Shown here one piece after another: positions 34,006 through 44,490 of a stretch of DNA of 64,000 nt. The translations under genes were made by a program, and so were the position numbers. Source of the stretch: 13-2-20CM-66-19 sp963760225 (GTDB lineage Bacteria > Pseudomonadota > Gammaproteobacteria > Steroidobacterales > Steroidobacteraceae); assembly GCA_963760225.1 (NCBI GenBank), contig CAVXCD010000003.1, forward strand, positions 1,550,001 through 1,614,000. The letters are read 5' to 3'. Each line of letters starts with the position of its first letter. Position 1 is the first letter of the stretch. The notes beneath the pieces are model-generated. The model did not search any database, was not told the origin of the DNA, and worked only from the letters and a program-made list of their open reading frames with translations.

Positions 34006-34010
34006 CCTCA

Positions 34011-34080
34011 CCGCGAGCGCGCTGGCCGCGAGCGCGCTGGCCGCGAGCACGCTGGCCGCGAGCGCGCTGGCCGTGGGCGC
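34011..34080. repeat. 15-bp tandem repeat, about 4.7 copies
   Basis: The unit GCTGGCCGCGAGCGC repeats from 34021 with a partial copy before it and single-base changes in later copies (GAGCAC; GTGGGCGC). It fills most of the gap between the TonB receptor stop and the murJ start. The 15-bp period keeps any reading frame, and in both directions it would encode Ala/Leu/Ser-rich peptide, but there is no start signal for it. Confidence 0.85.
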
Positions 34081-34106
34081 GCGGAGGATGCTACCGTGGC
34101 GGCCGC

Positions 34107-35756
<1,650 letters not shown>

Positions 35757-35892
35757 CCGGGCGTAAGTGCCGCCACGCTCACGGGGCGCGGCAGGCAACC
35801 AACGCCCGCCGCCGCGGTCCAACCTCGAAGCCGTGCGCTCCGCCGCTGCGGAGCAGGCGCGACATTCAGCCAAGATTCAGCCAAAGGATCGG

Positions 35893-36540
35893 ATGATGAA
35901 TCACATGAAAGTGTACGTTGGGATTTCCGCGGCCGTGCTGCTGGCGGCGCTGGCCGCACCGGCCGGCGCGCAGGTGTATCAGTCCCAGCCGGTGCGCCCG
36001 GTGCAATGGTTTCTCGATGGCGGTGCCAGCATCACGCAGAATGACACCGCAACCTACTTCAACAATGGCTGGAACGTCGGCACCGGCGTGAACATCCTGC
36101 CCTATCCCCAGCAGCCGTTCATGCTGCGGGCGGAAGTCAGCTACAACCGTTTCGATGCGACCAACGCCTTCGTCGCGCAGAACAGCCAGGCCGACAACGG
36201 CTCGATGCAGACCGTCACCGGTTTCCTCGACGGTGTGTTCGAACAGCCGCTGAACCCGTGGATGCGCCTGTACGCGACCGCCGGGGTGGGCATCGGCTGG
36301 CGCCGGCTCGAGCTGACGCAGAACAACTTCTTCTGCAACGACTTCTTCTGCGGCCCGGGCTTCGGCCACGACACGCTGGTGGCGGCGAGCGACAGCACGC
36401 ACTTCGCGTGGAACGCCGGCGCCGGCATGAAATTCCCGCTGCCGAACGGACAATCGTGGTTCATCGAGGCGCGTTACGAGCGCATCGAGACCCAGGGGCC
36501 GACCGAGTACATTCCGATCCGTTTCGGCTTCAACTTCTGA
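35893..36540 (+). CDS. Outer-membrane beta-barrel protein
   Basis: The 215-residue protein has a signal peptide (cut after AGA, about residue 26 from the first Met). Alternating strands end in a C-terminal phenylalanine (IRFGFNF), the BAM recognition pattern of an eight-stranded barrel. The glycine- and aromatic-rich strands (WMRLYATAGVGIGWRRLELT) fit the OMP_b-brl family. AAGGA precedes three possible ATG codons at 35893, 35896 and 35905; I used the first. A Cys pair (FFCNDFFCGPGF) could form an extracellular-loop disulfide. Function not assigned. Confidence 0.8.
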   Translation: MMNHMKVYVGISAAVLLAALAAPAGAQVYQSQPVRPVQWFLDGGASITQNDTATYFNNGWNVGTGVNILPYPQQPFMLRAEVSYNRFDATNAFVAQNSQADNGSMQTVTGFLDGVFEQPLNPWMRLYATAGVGIGWRRLELTQNNFFCNDFFCGPGFGHDTLVAASDSTHFAWNAGAGMKFPLPNGQSWFIEARYERIETQGPTEYIPIRFGFNF

Positions 36541-36640
36541 TGCACGCGGCGCGCGGCGCCCGCGCGCGCCGCGGCGAACGCTACGGTCGGCGCGCCGTTG
36601 CTTGCGAGTGGCGGACCTCGCCGGCTATTCTTCCGGCCCT

Positions 36641-38113
36641 ATGCCAACACTGATCGAATGCGTCCCCAATTTCTCCGAGGGCCGCGATACAGCGAAGGTC
36701 GACGCCATTGTCGCGGCCATGAAGATGGACGGCGTATACCTGCTCGATCGCGAGATGGACGCCGACCACAACCGCTGCGTGATCACGCTGGCGGGCGAGC
36801 GCGAGCCGATTCAGGAAGCGGCGATTCGCGGCGTGGGCAAGGCGGCCGAACTGATCGATCTGAACGTTCACCAGGGGGCGCACCCGCGCATGGGCGCAGC
36901 GGACGTGGTTCCCTTCATTCCCATCGAAGGGGTGAGCCTCGAAGACTGTGTCGCCATGGCGCGCCACGTTGGCGCCCAGATCTGGCAGCGTTATCAGATT
37001 CCGGTGTACCTCTACGAGGCCGCCGCGAGCGCTCCCGAGCGGCAGAACCTGGAAACCATTCGCCGCGGGCAGTTCGAAGCCATCCGCGCCGAGATCGCGA
37101 CCAATCCTGCCCGCAAGCCGGACTTCGGCGATCTGCGAGTACATCCGACGGCTGGGATCACCGCGATCGGCGCGCGAAAATTTCTCATCGCCTATAACGT
37201 TTTTCTCAGCACGCCGGATGTGCAGATTGCGAAAAACATTGCCAAGGCACTGCGCTTTTCCAGCGGCGGGTTGCGCTTTGTCAAGGGCGCGGGATTCCTG
37301 GTGCGCGGCATGGCCCAGGTCTCCATGAACCTCACCGATTTTGAGCAGACGCCCATCCATCGCGTGTTCGAGATGGTGAAGCGCGAAGCGGCGCGCTACG
37401 GCGTGTCACCCGTCAGCAGCGAAATCGTCGGCTTGATCCCGAAAAGAGCGCTGGAAGCGGCCGCGGAATGGTTTCTGCAGGTCGAGAACTTTGATTCGTC
37501 ATTGATTCTGGAAAACCGCTTGAGTGCGGTGATGGGCGGCAAAGCGGCGGTCGGCGGGTTGCGCGCCGGAGTCGAGCCGTTTGTCGAGCAACTGGCCGCG
37601 CCGACCGCTGCACCCGGAGGCGGCAGTGCCGCGGCCGCCAGTGCCGCCATGGCCGCGGCATTGGCCACGATGGTGGCTTCCATGTCACGGGGCAAGAAAG
37701 CGTACCTGCAATATGAGCGTGAGCTCAGTGAGCTCATCGCGCGCCTCGGTCCATTGCGCGAATCATTGAAGGCGGCCATCGATGCCGACGCCGAGTCTTT
37801 TAACGTCGTGATGAAGGCTTACCGGCAGGCCAAAGAATCGCCCGATGCCCACGGCATGATCGATGCGGCGCTGAAGCAGGCCACCAGCGTGCCATTGGGG
37901 GTCGCGGAGAGTGCCCGGGAAATCGCGGCCATTGTCGAGAAACTGAGGCCCATTACCAATCCCAACATGAAGTCCGATCTTACGACCGCTGCGGCCCTGG
38001 CCCAGGCCGCTATCGAGGGCGCGGCGGCGAATGTCGAGATCAATCTGGAGTCGATCAAGGACGCCGCCTTTGCAGCGGATGTCCGTAAGCGTGCCGCAGC
38101 GCTGCGGCAGTAG
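36641..38113 (+). CDS. ftcD: Bifunctional glutamate formiminotransferase / formiminotetrahydrofolate cyclodeaminase
   Basis: The 490-residue protein has a formiminotransferase domain, residues 1-300 (LIECVPNFSEGRD, NVHQGAHPRMGAADVVPFIP). The cyclodeaminase domain, about 310-490, has FVEQLAAPTAAPGGGSAAA. The fused form links histidine degradation to the folate pool by moving the formimino group from N-formiminoglutamate to tetrahydrofolate. No hut gene is next to it. Base use differs from neighbours: for example 37201-37260 is 50% GC in a region otherwise near 70%, suggesting acquisition from another lineage. I chose the ATG at 36641 because the conserved N-terminus starts there. Confidence 0.9.
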   Translation: MPTLIECVPNFSEGRDTAKVDAIVAAMKMDGVYLLDREMDADHNRCVITLAGEREPIQEAAIRGVGKAAELIDLNVHQGAHPRMGAADVVPFIPIEGVSLEDCVAMARHVGAQIWQRYQIPVYLYEAAASAPERQNLETIRRGQFEAIRAEIATNPARKPDFGDLRVHPTAGITAIGARKFLIAYNVFLSTPDVQIAKNIAKALRFSSGGLRFVKGAGFLVRGMAQVSMNLTDFEQTPIHRVFEMVKREAARYGVSPVSSEIVGLIPKRALEAAAEWFLQVENFDSSLILENRLSAVMGGKAAVGGLRAGVEPFVEQLAAPTAAPGGGSAAAASAAMAAALATMVASMSRGKKAYLQYERELSELIARLGPLRESLKAAIDADAESFNVVMKAYRQAKESPDAHGMIDAALKQATSVPLGVAESAREIAAIVEKLRPITNPNMKSDLTTAAALAQAAIEGAAANVEINLESIKDAAFAADVRKRAAALRQ

Positions 38114-38174
38114 CGCCGGGCGCACCGCCGGCGGTTGCCGGTGGCTGCCGGATCAGCGCCACCTCCGGCCGGTG

Positions 38175-38191
38175 ATGCTAAGAAAATGCTA
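38175..38191 (+). promoter_or_regulatory. Direct repeat ATGCTA-N5-ATGCTA upstream of the arn operon
   Basis: Two identical hexamers, 38175-38180 and 38186-38191, are separated by AGAAA, giving an 11-bp period. This half-site spacing is the usual binding pattern of OmpR/PhoB-type regulators such as PmrA and PhoP, which control arn operons in other bacteria. It is about 75 bp before the first arn start codon, in a locally AT-rich patch. The hexamer itself is not the enterobacterial PmrA or PhoP consensus. Confidence 0.45.
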
Positions 38192-38264
38192 GCATGAGCG
38201 GTTCGAACCCGCGCCGCGCAGCCGCGCCGGCGCGGCGTCCCGCGCGCATCCGTAGGTAGAAAGT

Positions 38265-39323
38265 ATGGCACTGAAGATCATGATTCTCGGCGCGAACGGC
38301 TTCATCGGCACCGCGCTCACCGGTGCGATCCTGAAGTCGCGCGACTGGGAGGTCTACGGCATCGACCTGTCGGACAACAAGCTCGGTGACTTGCCGAAGA
38401 ACGACCGCTTCCACTTCGTGGAAGGCGATATCACCATCAACAAGGAGTGGGTCGAGTACCACGTCAAGAAGTGCGACGTGGTCGTGCCGCTGGTCGCCAT
38501 CGCCAATCCGGCCCAGTACGTGACGCACCCGCTGCGAGTGTTCGAACTGGACTTCGAGGCCAACCTCGACATCGTGCGGCACTGCGTGAAGTACAACAAG
38601 CGGCTGATCTTTCCCTCGACTTCCGAGATCTACGGCATGTCGCCGGACCCGGTGCTCGACGAGGAGACCAGCCCGCTGATGTACGGTCCGATCAACAAGC
38701 AGCGCTGGATTTACGCGGCTTCCAAGCAGCTGCTCGACCGCGTCATCTATGCCTACGGCGTGCGCGACAACCTCGATTACACGCTGTTCCGGCCCTTCAA
38801 CTTCATCGGACCGAACCTCGACAACGTCGAGGAGCCGAAGGAGGGCAGCTCGCGCGTCTTCACGCAGTTCCTCTCCAACGTGCTGTACCGCCGGCCGATC
38901 AAGCTGGTGGACGGCGGCAGCCAGAAGCGCTCCTTCACCTATATCGACGATGCGATCGAGTGCCTGCTGACGATCCTGGAGAACCGCGACGGCCGCGCCA
39001 GCCGCCGGATCTTCAACATCGGCAACCCGGCCAACTGCATCTCGATCCGCGAGCTGGCGCAGCGCACCATCCGCATCGCCCAGGAATTCCCGATGCTGCG
39101 CGACAATGCCCGCGCCACCGAGATCGTGGACATTTCCGCCGGCGATTATTACGGCAAGTACTACCAGGACATCCAGGTGCGCGTGCCCAACATCGAGGCG
39201 GCACGGCGCGACCTCGGCTGGGCGCCGAGCACCGACATGGACACTGCCGTGCGCCGCACCATCGACTTCTACGTGAACCAGGAAGGCTTCGCCACGCGCC
39301 TGGCGGCCATGGCGGCGATCTAG
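38265..39323 (+). CDS. arnA: UDP-glucuronate C4-dehydrogenase/decarboxylase (stand-alone ArnA C-terminal domain)
   Basis: The 352-residue short-chain dehydrogenase-fold protein has the NAD motif ILGANGFIGTAL, catalytic Ser/Thr in FPSTSEIYG, YGPINKQRWIYAASKQLLDR with the Tyr-x3-Lys pair, and FRPFNFIGPNLDNV. This matches the decarboxylase half of E. coli ArnA, from memory. It oxidises and decarboxylates UDP-glucuronate to UDP-4-keto-pentose, the first step to L-Ara4N. The formyltransferase half is a separate gene at 43558. It is the first gene of the arn operon. Confidence 0.9.
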   Translation: MALKIMILGANGFIGTALTGAILKSRDWEVYGIDLSDNKLGDLPKNDRFHFVEGDITINKEWVEYHVKKCDVVVPLVAIANPAQYVTHPLRVFELDFEANLDIVRHCVKYNKRLIFPSTSEIYGMSPDPVLDEETSPLMYGPINKQRWIYAASKQLLDRVIYAYGVRDNLDYTLFRPFNFIGPNLDNVEEPKEGSSRVFTQFLSNVLYRRPIKLVDGGSQKRSFTYIDDAIECLLTILENRDGRASRRIFNIGNPANCISIRELAQRTIRIAQEFPMLRDNARATEIVDISAGDYYGKYYQDIQVRVPNIEAARRDLGWAPSTDMDTAVRRTIDFYVNQEGFATRLAAMAAI

Positions 39324-39346
39324 CCGCGCGTGCTGCGGCGAGCACC

Positions 39347-40987
39347 ATGGAGCTAGCCCTCGGGCGGCAGCCGGCGCTGCGCCGGCTCGGCTGGCTGGCG
39401 TGGCTGATCCTGGCGGCGGGCTGGTTCAGCACGCTGCAGGTGCGCGCGCTGCTCGATCCGGACGAGGGCCGCTACGCGGAGATTCCGCGCGAAATGCTCG
39501 CCAGCGGCGACTGGATCACGCCGCGCTTCGATGGCCTGAAGTACTTCGAGAAGCCGCCGCTGCAGTACTGGGCAACGGCCGCCGCCTATGCCGGCTTCGG
39601 CGTCAGCGAGTGGAGCTCGCGGCTGTGGAGCGTGGGACTGGCGTTCGCCTGCCTGCCGCTGGTGTACGCCTGGGTGGCCTGCTTCTACGGCGCCGGCAGC
39701 GCGCTCGCCGCGCTGCTGGCGCTGGCCGTCAGCCCGTTCTTCGCCGTGGTCGGGCATTTGAACCTGCTCGATGGTGCGTTCACCTTCTGGCTGACCGCCG
39801 CGCTGCTGGCGTTCACCGTGGCACAGAGCGCACCGCCTGCGTCCGTGCCGGAGCGGCGCTGGATGCTGGCGGCCTGGGCGCTGGCGGCGCTCGCGGTGCT
39901 GTCCAAGGGAATCGTGGTGGGGGTGCTCGCCGGCGGCGCACTCGTGCTGTACACGCTCATCGAGCGCGATGCCGCCCCGTGGCGGCGGCTGCACCCGGCG
40001 GCCGGCGTCGCGCTGTTCCTGGGCGTAGCGGCGCCGTGGTTCGTCGCGGTGTCGCTGCGCAACCCGAGCTTCCCGCAATTCTTCTTCGTGCACGAGCACT
40101 TCACGCGCTTCCTCACCACCGTGCATCAGCGCTTCGAGCCGTGGTGGTATTTCCTGCCGTTGCTGCTGCTGGCGGTGCTGCCGTGGCTGCCGGGGCTGCT
40201 GCGTGCCTGCCGGCGCGCCTGGCCACAGGCCGGCACGGGTGCTGCGCGCTTCCGTCCGCTGCGCTTCCTGCTGCTGTACGCCGCCCTCACGCTGGTATTC
40301 TTTTCCGCTTCCGGCTCGAAGCTCGCCCCCTATATCCTGCCGCTGCTGCCGGTGCTCGCCGCGGTCACCGGCGCGGGCAACCCTGCGCCGCTGGCACTGG
40401 CGCGCACGGCGGCGTGGGTCGGCGCAGCGCTGGTGTTGTTGGTGGCGGGCGGCCTTCTTATCTATAGTGCGCGCGTCAACAGCTTCGTGCCGCAGGCGGC
40501 CTGGTACTGGGCGCTCGGCGCGGTGGCGGCGGCGCTCGCCGCCGCGGCGTTCGCCGCGGCGCGCCGCGTCAGCGTGCAGCCAGCGGTGCTGGCCAGCGCG
40601 CTGGGGGCGATGCTCGCCTGGCAGGGGCTGCTATGCGAGTACGCGCTCATTCCGCCGGCGCGCTCGGCGCGCGAGCTGGTGAGCGCGGTGCGGCCCTTCA
40701 TCGGCGCGTCCACCCCGCTGTACAGTGTCGGGCAGTACCGCGAGACGGTGTCGCCCTACCTGGGACGCACCCTGCAGCTGGCCGGCTACGAGGGCGAACT
40801 ACAGTTCGGGTTGCGCGAGGAGCCGCAGCGGCGCATGACGCTGGAGCAGTTCGCCTCGCGCTGGAGCGCTGCGGATCAGGGCGTGGCATTCTTCGATCCG
40901 CAGCTGTGGGACAGCTGGCGGCGGCGCGGCTTTCCCGGACGCGTCATTGCCGCTGACAACTACACCGTTGCCGTGAGTCGCCTGTGA
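39347..40987 (+). CDS. arnT: ArnT-like lipid A Ara4N transferase
   Basis: The 546-residue integral membrane GT-C glycosyltransferase has the periplasmic-loop motif LLDPDEGRYAEIPREMLASG, then FDGLKYFEKPPLQYWATA, and many helices with a C-terminal soluble tail. ArnT moves L-Ara4N from undecaprenyl phosphate to lipid A at the periplasmic face, lowering negative charge and polymyxin binding. The ATG at 39347 was chosen as the first Met before the first helix; the frame is open upstream through the previous gene. Its TGA overlaps the next gene's GTG. Confidence 0.88.
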   Translation: MELALGRQPALRRLGWLAWLILAAGWFSTLQVRALLDPDEGRYAEIPREMLASGDWITPRFDGLKYFEKPPLQYWATAAAYAGFGVSEWSSRLWSVGLAFACLPLVYAWVACFYGAGSALAALLALAVSPFFAVVGHLNLLDGAFTFWLTAALLAFTVAQSAPPASVPERRWMLAAWALAALAVLSKGIVVGVLAGGALVLYTLIERDAAPWRRLHPAAGVALFLGVAAPWFVAVSLRNPSFPQFFFVHEHFTRFLTTVHQRFEPWWYFLPLLLLAVLPWLPGLLRACRRAWPQAGTGAARFRPLRFLLLYAALTLVFFSASGSKLAPYILPLLPVLAAVTGAGNPAPLALARTAAWVGAALVLLVAGGLLIYSARVNSFVPQAAWYWALGAVAAALAAAAFAAARRVSVQPAVLASALGAMLAWQGLLCEYALIPPARSARELVSAVRPFIGASTPLYSVGQYRETVSPYLGRTLQLAGYEGELQFGLREEPQRRMTLEQFASRWSAADQGVAFFDPQLWDSWRRRGFPGRVIAADNYTVAVSRL

Positions 40988-41355
40988 GACTGACTGACTT
41001 TTCCATCCTGTTCTGCGGGGTGCTGTTGAACGCCCTGGCACAGCTCGGACTTAAGGCCGCGACGCGCGTCACCGGTCCGCTGCTGGCCGGTGACGCGCAC
41101 CTGTGGCAACGCGGGCTGGGGCTGCTCACGGTGCCCTCGCTGTGGTGGGCACTGTCCGCCTACGGCCTGAGCGTCGTCGTGTGGCTGGTAGGCCTGTCAC
41201 GCGTGCCGGTGACCCAGGCCTACCCGCTGCTGTCGCTTGGCTACGTGATGAACATCGGCTTTGCCTGGTGGCTGCTGGGCGAGGTTCCCAACCTGCAGCG
41301 GGTCGCGGGCGTCGCCGTCATCGTGCTGGGCGTGCTGCTGGTGGCGCGCTCGTGA
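40984..41355 (+). CDS. ArnE/ArnF-like small multidrug-resistance-type flippase subunit
   Basis: The 123-residue protein has four hydrophobic helices and EmrE-like ends (LLNALAQLGLKAATRVTG; VTQAYPLLSLGYVMNIGFAW; VAGVAVIVLGVLLVARS). In arn operons ArnE and ArnF together flip undecaprenyl-phosphate-Ara4N to the periplasm. Only one such subunit is encoded here, so it may act as a homodimer. The GTG start overlaps the arnT stop. Confidence 0.8.
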   Translation: MRLTDFSILFCGVLLNALAQLGLKAATRVTGPLLAGDAHLWQRGLGLLTVPSLWWALSAYGLSVVVWLVGLSRVPVTQAYPLLSLGYVMNIGFAWWLLGEVPNLQRVAGVAVIVLGVLLVARS

Positions 41356-41396
41356 GCGCCGTGCCGCGCGCGCTTCCCTGTACCGGAGTACCGACC

Positions 41397-42530
41397 GTGA
41401 GTTCCAAGCCGCTGTTGCCGTTCACCCGCCCGAGCATCGACGAGGAGACCATCGCCGCGGTCGCCGAGGTACTGCGCTCGGGCTGGCTCGCGAGCGGCCC
41501 CAAGGTGGCGCAGCTGGAAGCCGAGCTGTCCGCCTATCTCGGCGGGCGGCCGGTGCGCACGCAGACCTCCGCCACCGCCGGTATGGAGATGGCGCTGCTG
41601 GCCTGCGGCATCGGGCCGGGGGATGAGGTGATCACGCCGGCGCTGAGCTTCGTCGCCACCGCCAACGTCATCGTGCGCGTGGGCGCGCGGCCGGTGTTCG
41701 TCGACGTGGGGCTCGACTCGCGCAATCTCGACCTCGAGCAGGTGGAGGCGGCCGTCACGCCGCGCACCCGCGCGATCATGCCGGTGCACTTTGCCGGGCT
41801 GCCGGTCGACATGGAGCGCCTCTATGCGATCGCCGGCCGTCACGGCCTGCGGGTCATCGAGGATGCCGCGCACGCCATCGGCTCCACCTGGCGCGGGCGG
41901 CGCATCGGCAGCTTCGGCGACCTGGTGTGCTTCAGCTTCCATCCCAACAAGAACATGACCACCATCGAGGGCGGCGCGATCTCCGGTGGCTCGGCCGCGG
42001 AAGTTCGGGCGATCGAGCTGCATCGCTGGCACGGCCAGGTGAAGTCCGGGCTCGACGGCTGCGACACGCTGCTCGCCGGCGGCAAGTCCAACCTGTCGGA
42101 CGTCGCGGCCGCGGTCGGGCTCGGCCAGCTGCGCCGGCTCGAGGAGTTCAACGGCCGGCGCCGCGCGCTGGTGGCGCGCTACTACGAGCTGTGGGCCGAG
42201 GCGGCGCCGCTGCGCCTGCCGGAGCGCGGCGACGAGGGTCACAGCTGGCACGTGTTCACCCCCTTGCTGCCGCTCGCGCAGCTGACGATCTCGCGCGCCC
42301 AGTTCATGGAGGCGATGCGCGCGCGCGGCATCGCCGTGGGCGTGCACTATCCGGCGATCCACCTGTTCAGCGCCTACCGCGCGCTCGGCTACCGCGAGGG
42401 TCAGTTCCCCAACGCCGAGCGTATCGGGCGCGAGACCGTCACCTTGCCGTTGTTCCCGGCGATGCAGCCGGGCGACGTCGAGCGCGTGGTCGAGGCCGTG
42501 GGCGCCATCGTGCGTGGAGCGCGCGCATGA
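41397..42530 (+). CDS. arnB: ArnB UDP-4-amino-4-deoxy-L-arabinose aminotransferase
   Basis: The 377-residue DegT/DnrJ/EryC1-family PLP enzyme carries LPFTRPSIDEETIAAVAEVL, LRSGWLASGPKV, IEDAAHAIGSTWRGRRIGSF and Schiff-base Lys185 in SFHPNKNMTT. It transfers an amino group from glutamate to UDP-4-keto-arabinose. CGGAG nine bases upstream supports the GTG at 41397. An in-frame GTG at 41352, overlapping the previous stop, is a possible alternative that would add 15 residues. Confidence 0.9.
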   Translation: MSSKPLLPFTRPSIDEETIAAVAEVLRSGWLASGPKVAQLEAELSAYLGGRPVRTQTSATAGMEMALLACGIGPGDEVITPALSFVATANVIVRVGARPVFVDVGLDSRNLDLEQVEAAVTPRTRAIMPVHFAGLPVDMERLYAIAGRHGLRVIEDAAHAIGSTWRGRRIGSFGDLVCFSFHPNKNMTTIEGGAISGGSAAEVRAIELHRWHGQVKSGLDGCDTLLAGGKSNLSDVAAAVGLGQLRRLEEFNGRRRALVARYYELWAEAAPLRLPERGDEGHSWHVFTPLLPLAQLTISRAQFMEAMRARGIAVGVHYPAIHLFSAYRALGYREGQFPNAERIGRETVTLPLFPAMQPGDVERVVEAVGAIVRGARA

Positions 42531-43561
42531 ACCCGGACGTCTCGGTGGTGGTGCCGGTTTACAACGAGGAGGAGGGGCTGGCGCTGCTGTTCGCACGGCT
42601 CTACCCGGCGCTCGATGCCCTGGGGCGCTCCTACGAGATCGTATTCGTCGACGACGGCAGCACGGACTCCTCCGCGGCGTTGCTGCGCGAGCAGTACCAG
42701 CGCCGCCCCGAGGTCACGCGCGTGGTGGTGCTGGCGCGTAACGCCGGTCAGCACATGGCAATTCTCGCCGCCTTCCAGCAGACCCGCGGCACCTACGTGA
42801 TCACCCTCGATGCCGACCTGCAGAACCCGCCCGAGGAGATCGGGCGGCTGGTGGCGGCCATGGACGCGGGCGCCGATTACGTCGGCACGGTGCGCATCCG
42901 CCGTCACGACGTGCTGTGGCGCAAGGCCGCCTCGCGCCTGATGAACCGCGTGCGCGAGCGCACCACCTCGATCCGCATCACCGACCAGGGCTGCATGCTG
43001 CGCGGCTACCACCGCAGCGTGATCGACGCTCTCAACCGCTGCACGGAAGTGAGCACCTACGTGCCGGCGCTCGCCTATACGTTCGCGCGCCAGCCGGTGG
43101 AGATCGAGGTGGGGCATGCCAAGCGCACCGTCGGGCATTCGAAGTACTCGCTGTTCCGGCTGATCCGCCTGAACTTCGACCTGATGACCGCCTTCTCGGT
43201 GGTGCCGCTGCAGTTCTTCTCGATGTCCGGCATCGTCATCGCGCTGCTGTCGCTCGCGTTCGTGATGTTCCTCGCCATCCGCCGCCTGGTGGTCGGTCCG
43301 GAGGCGGAAGGACTGTTCACCCTGTTCGGTATCGCCTTCTTCCTGAACGGCGTGGCGCTGATCGGCCTGGGCGTAGTGGGCGAGTACGTCGGGCGCATCT
43401 ACGAGCAGGTGCGCCAGCGGCCGCGCTACACGGTCGCCGCGGTGCTCGGCACAGACGAGGACAACAGCCAGGGGCGCCTGCCCCCGCCTGCCGCGCTCAC
43501 CGGGCAGCAGCCCGCAGCGACGCTGCCGCCGCCGCAACGGGTGCGGGGAGCCGCGGAGTGA
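42527..43561 (+). CDS. arnC: ArnC undecaprenyl-phosphate 4-deoxy-4-formamido-L-arabinose transferase
   Basis: The 344-residue GT2 glycosyltransferase has SVVVPVYNEEEGLALLFARL, FVDDGSTDSS and the metal-binding LDADLQNPPEE, followed by two C-terminal membrane helices (about 235-300). A Pro/Ala-rich tail ends the protein. It attaches formyl-Ara4N to undecaprenyl phosphate on the cytosolic face. Its ATG overlaps the arnB TGA (ATGA) and its TGA overlaps the next GTG, so translation is tightly coupled. Confidence 0.88.
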   Translation: MNPDVSVVVPVYNEEEGLALLFARLYPALDALGRSYEIVFVDDGSTDSSAALLREQYQRRPEVTRVVVLARNAGQHMAILAAFQQTRGTYVITLDADLQNPPEEIGRLVAAMDAGADYVGTVRIRRHDVLWRKAASRLMNRVRERTTSIRITDQGCMLRGYHRSVIDALNRCTEVSTYVPALAYTFARQPVEIEVGHAKRTVGHSKYSLFRLIRLNFDLMTAFSVVPLQFFSMSGIVIALLSLAFVMFLAIRRLVVGPEAEGLFTLFGIAFFLNGVALIGLGVVGEYVGRIYEQVRQRPRYTVAAVLGTDEDNSQGRLPPPAALTGQQPAATLPPPQRVRGAAE

Positions 43562-44481
43562 GCCCGGGCCGGGCGGTCGTCTTCGCTTATCACGATGTGG
43601 GGGTGCGCTGTCTGAAGGCGCTGATCTCGGCGGGGCTGGACATCCCGCTGGTGGTCACCGTCCCCGACGATCCGCAGGAGACCCCCTGGTTCGGCAGCGT
43701 CGCCGCCACCGCCGCCGACTACGGGCTGCGGCTGCTGACGCCGCGCGACGCGCACACCGGCGAGCTTCCGGGGCTGCTCGCGCAACTGCGCCCGGATTTC
43801 ATCTTCTCCTTCTATTACCGCGCGCTGCTCGGCGCGCCGCTGCTGCAGTGCGCGCGGCGCGGCGCGCTCAACATGCACGGCTCGCTGCTGCCCAGATACC
43901 GCGGGCGCGCCGCGGTCAACTGGGCGATCCTGCGCGGCGAGCACCAGACCGGCGCGACGCTGCACTACATGGTGGAGCGCGCCGATGCCGGCGACATCGT
44001 CGACACGCAGGCCGTACCGATCCTGCTGGACGACGATGCCCGCGAGGTATACGCGAAGGTCACTGTCGCGGCCGAGAGCGTGCTGGCGCGCTCGCTGCCG
44101 GGGCTGCTTGCAGGCACCGCAGCGCGCCGGCCGCAACCGATCGTGCCGGGTGAGTACTTCGGGCGCCGCACGCCGGCGGATGGCCGCATCGACTGGGCGG
44201 CGGGCGCGCTCGCGGTACACAACCTGGTGCGCGCGGTGGCGCCACCCTTCCCGGGGGCTTTCGGTCAGGTGGGCGCCGAGCGCTGGCAGATCCATCGCAC
44301 GCGCCTCACCGGGCGGCGCGTCGCCGCGGGCGCGCCGCAGCTGTTCGCCGCCGAGGGCGCCTGCCACCTTGCCTGTGGCGATGGCGGGGTGCTGCGGCTG
44401 CTGGCGGCCGCCGACGCCCACGGCCCCATAGACCTCGCGGCGCGCGCGGCGCACCTGGCGCAGCCGCTGCCGCTGTCCTGA
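43558..44481 (+). CDS. UDP-Ara4N formyltransferase (stand-alone ArnA N-terminal domain)
   Basis: The 307-residue formyltransferase has VVFAYHDVGVRCLKALISAG and the catalytic block NMHGSLLPRYRG. The Asp region is VERADAGDIVDTQAVPI, and a C-terminal OB-like domain follows. It resembles the N-terminal half of ArnA, which formylates UDP-L-Ara4N using N10-formyltetrahydrofolate. Methionyl-tRNA formyltransferase is related, but the position between arnC and arnD decides the call. The GTG start overlaps the arnC stop. Confidence 0.87.
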   Translation: MSPGRAVVFAYHDVGVRCLKALISAGLDIPLVVTVPDDPQETPWFGSVAATAADYGLRLLTPRDAHTGELPGLLAQLRPDFIFSFYYRALLGAPLLQCARRGALNMHGSLLPRYRGRAAVNWAILRGEHQTGATLHYMVERADAGDIVDTQAVPILLDDDAREVYAKVTVAAESVLARSLPGLLAGTAARRPQPIVPGEYFGRRTPADGRIDWAAGALAVHNLVRAVAPPFPGAFGQVGAERWQIHRTRLTGRRVAAGAPQLFAAEGACHLACGDGGVLRLLAAADAHGPIDLAARAAHLAQPLPLS

Positions 44482-44490
44482 CCGCGCGCC

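Noticed and set aside
34011..34080. CRISPR-like array
   Set aside because: Units are contiguous 15-mers without spacers and no cas gene is present; it is a simple tandem repeat.
43558..44481. Methionyl-tRNA formyltransferase
   Set aside because: The formyltransferase fold is shared, but the gene overlaps arnC and precedes arnD, and def is absent.
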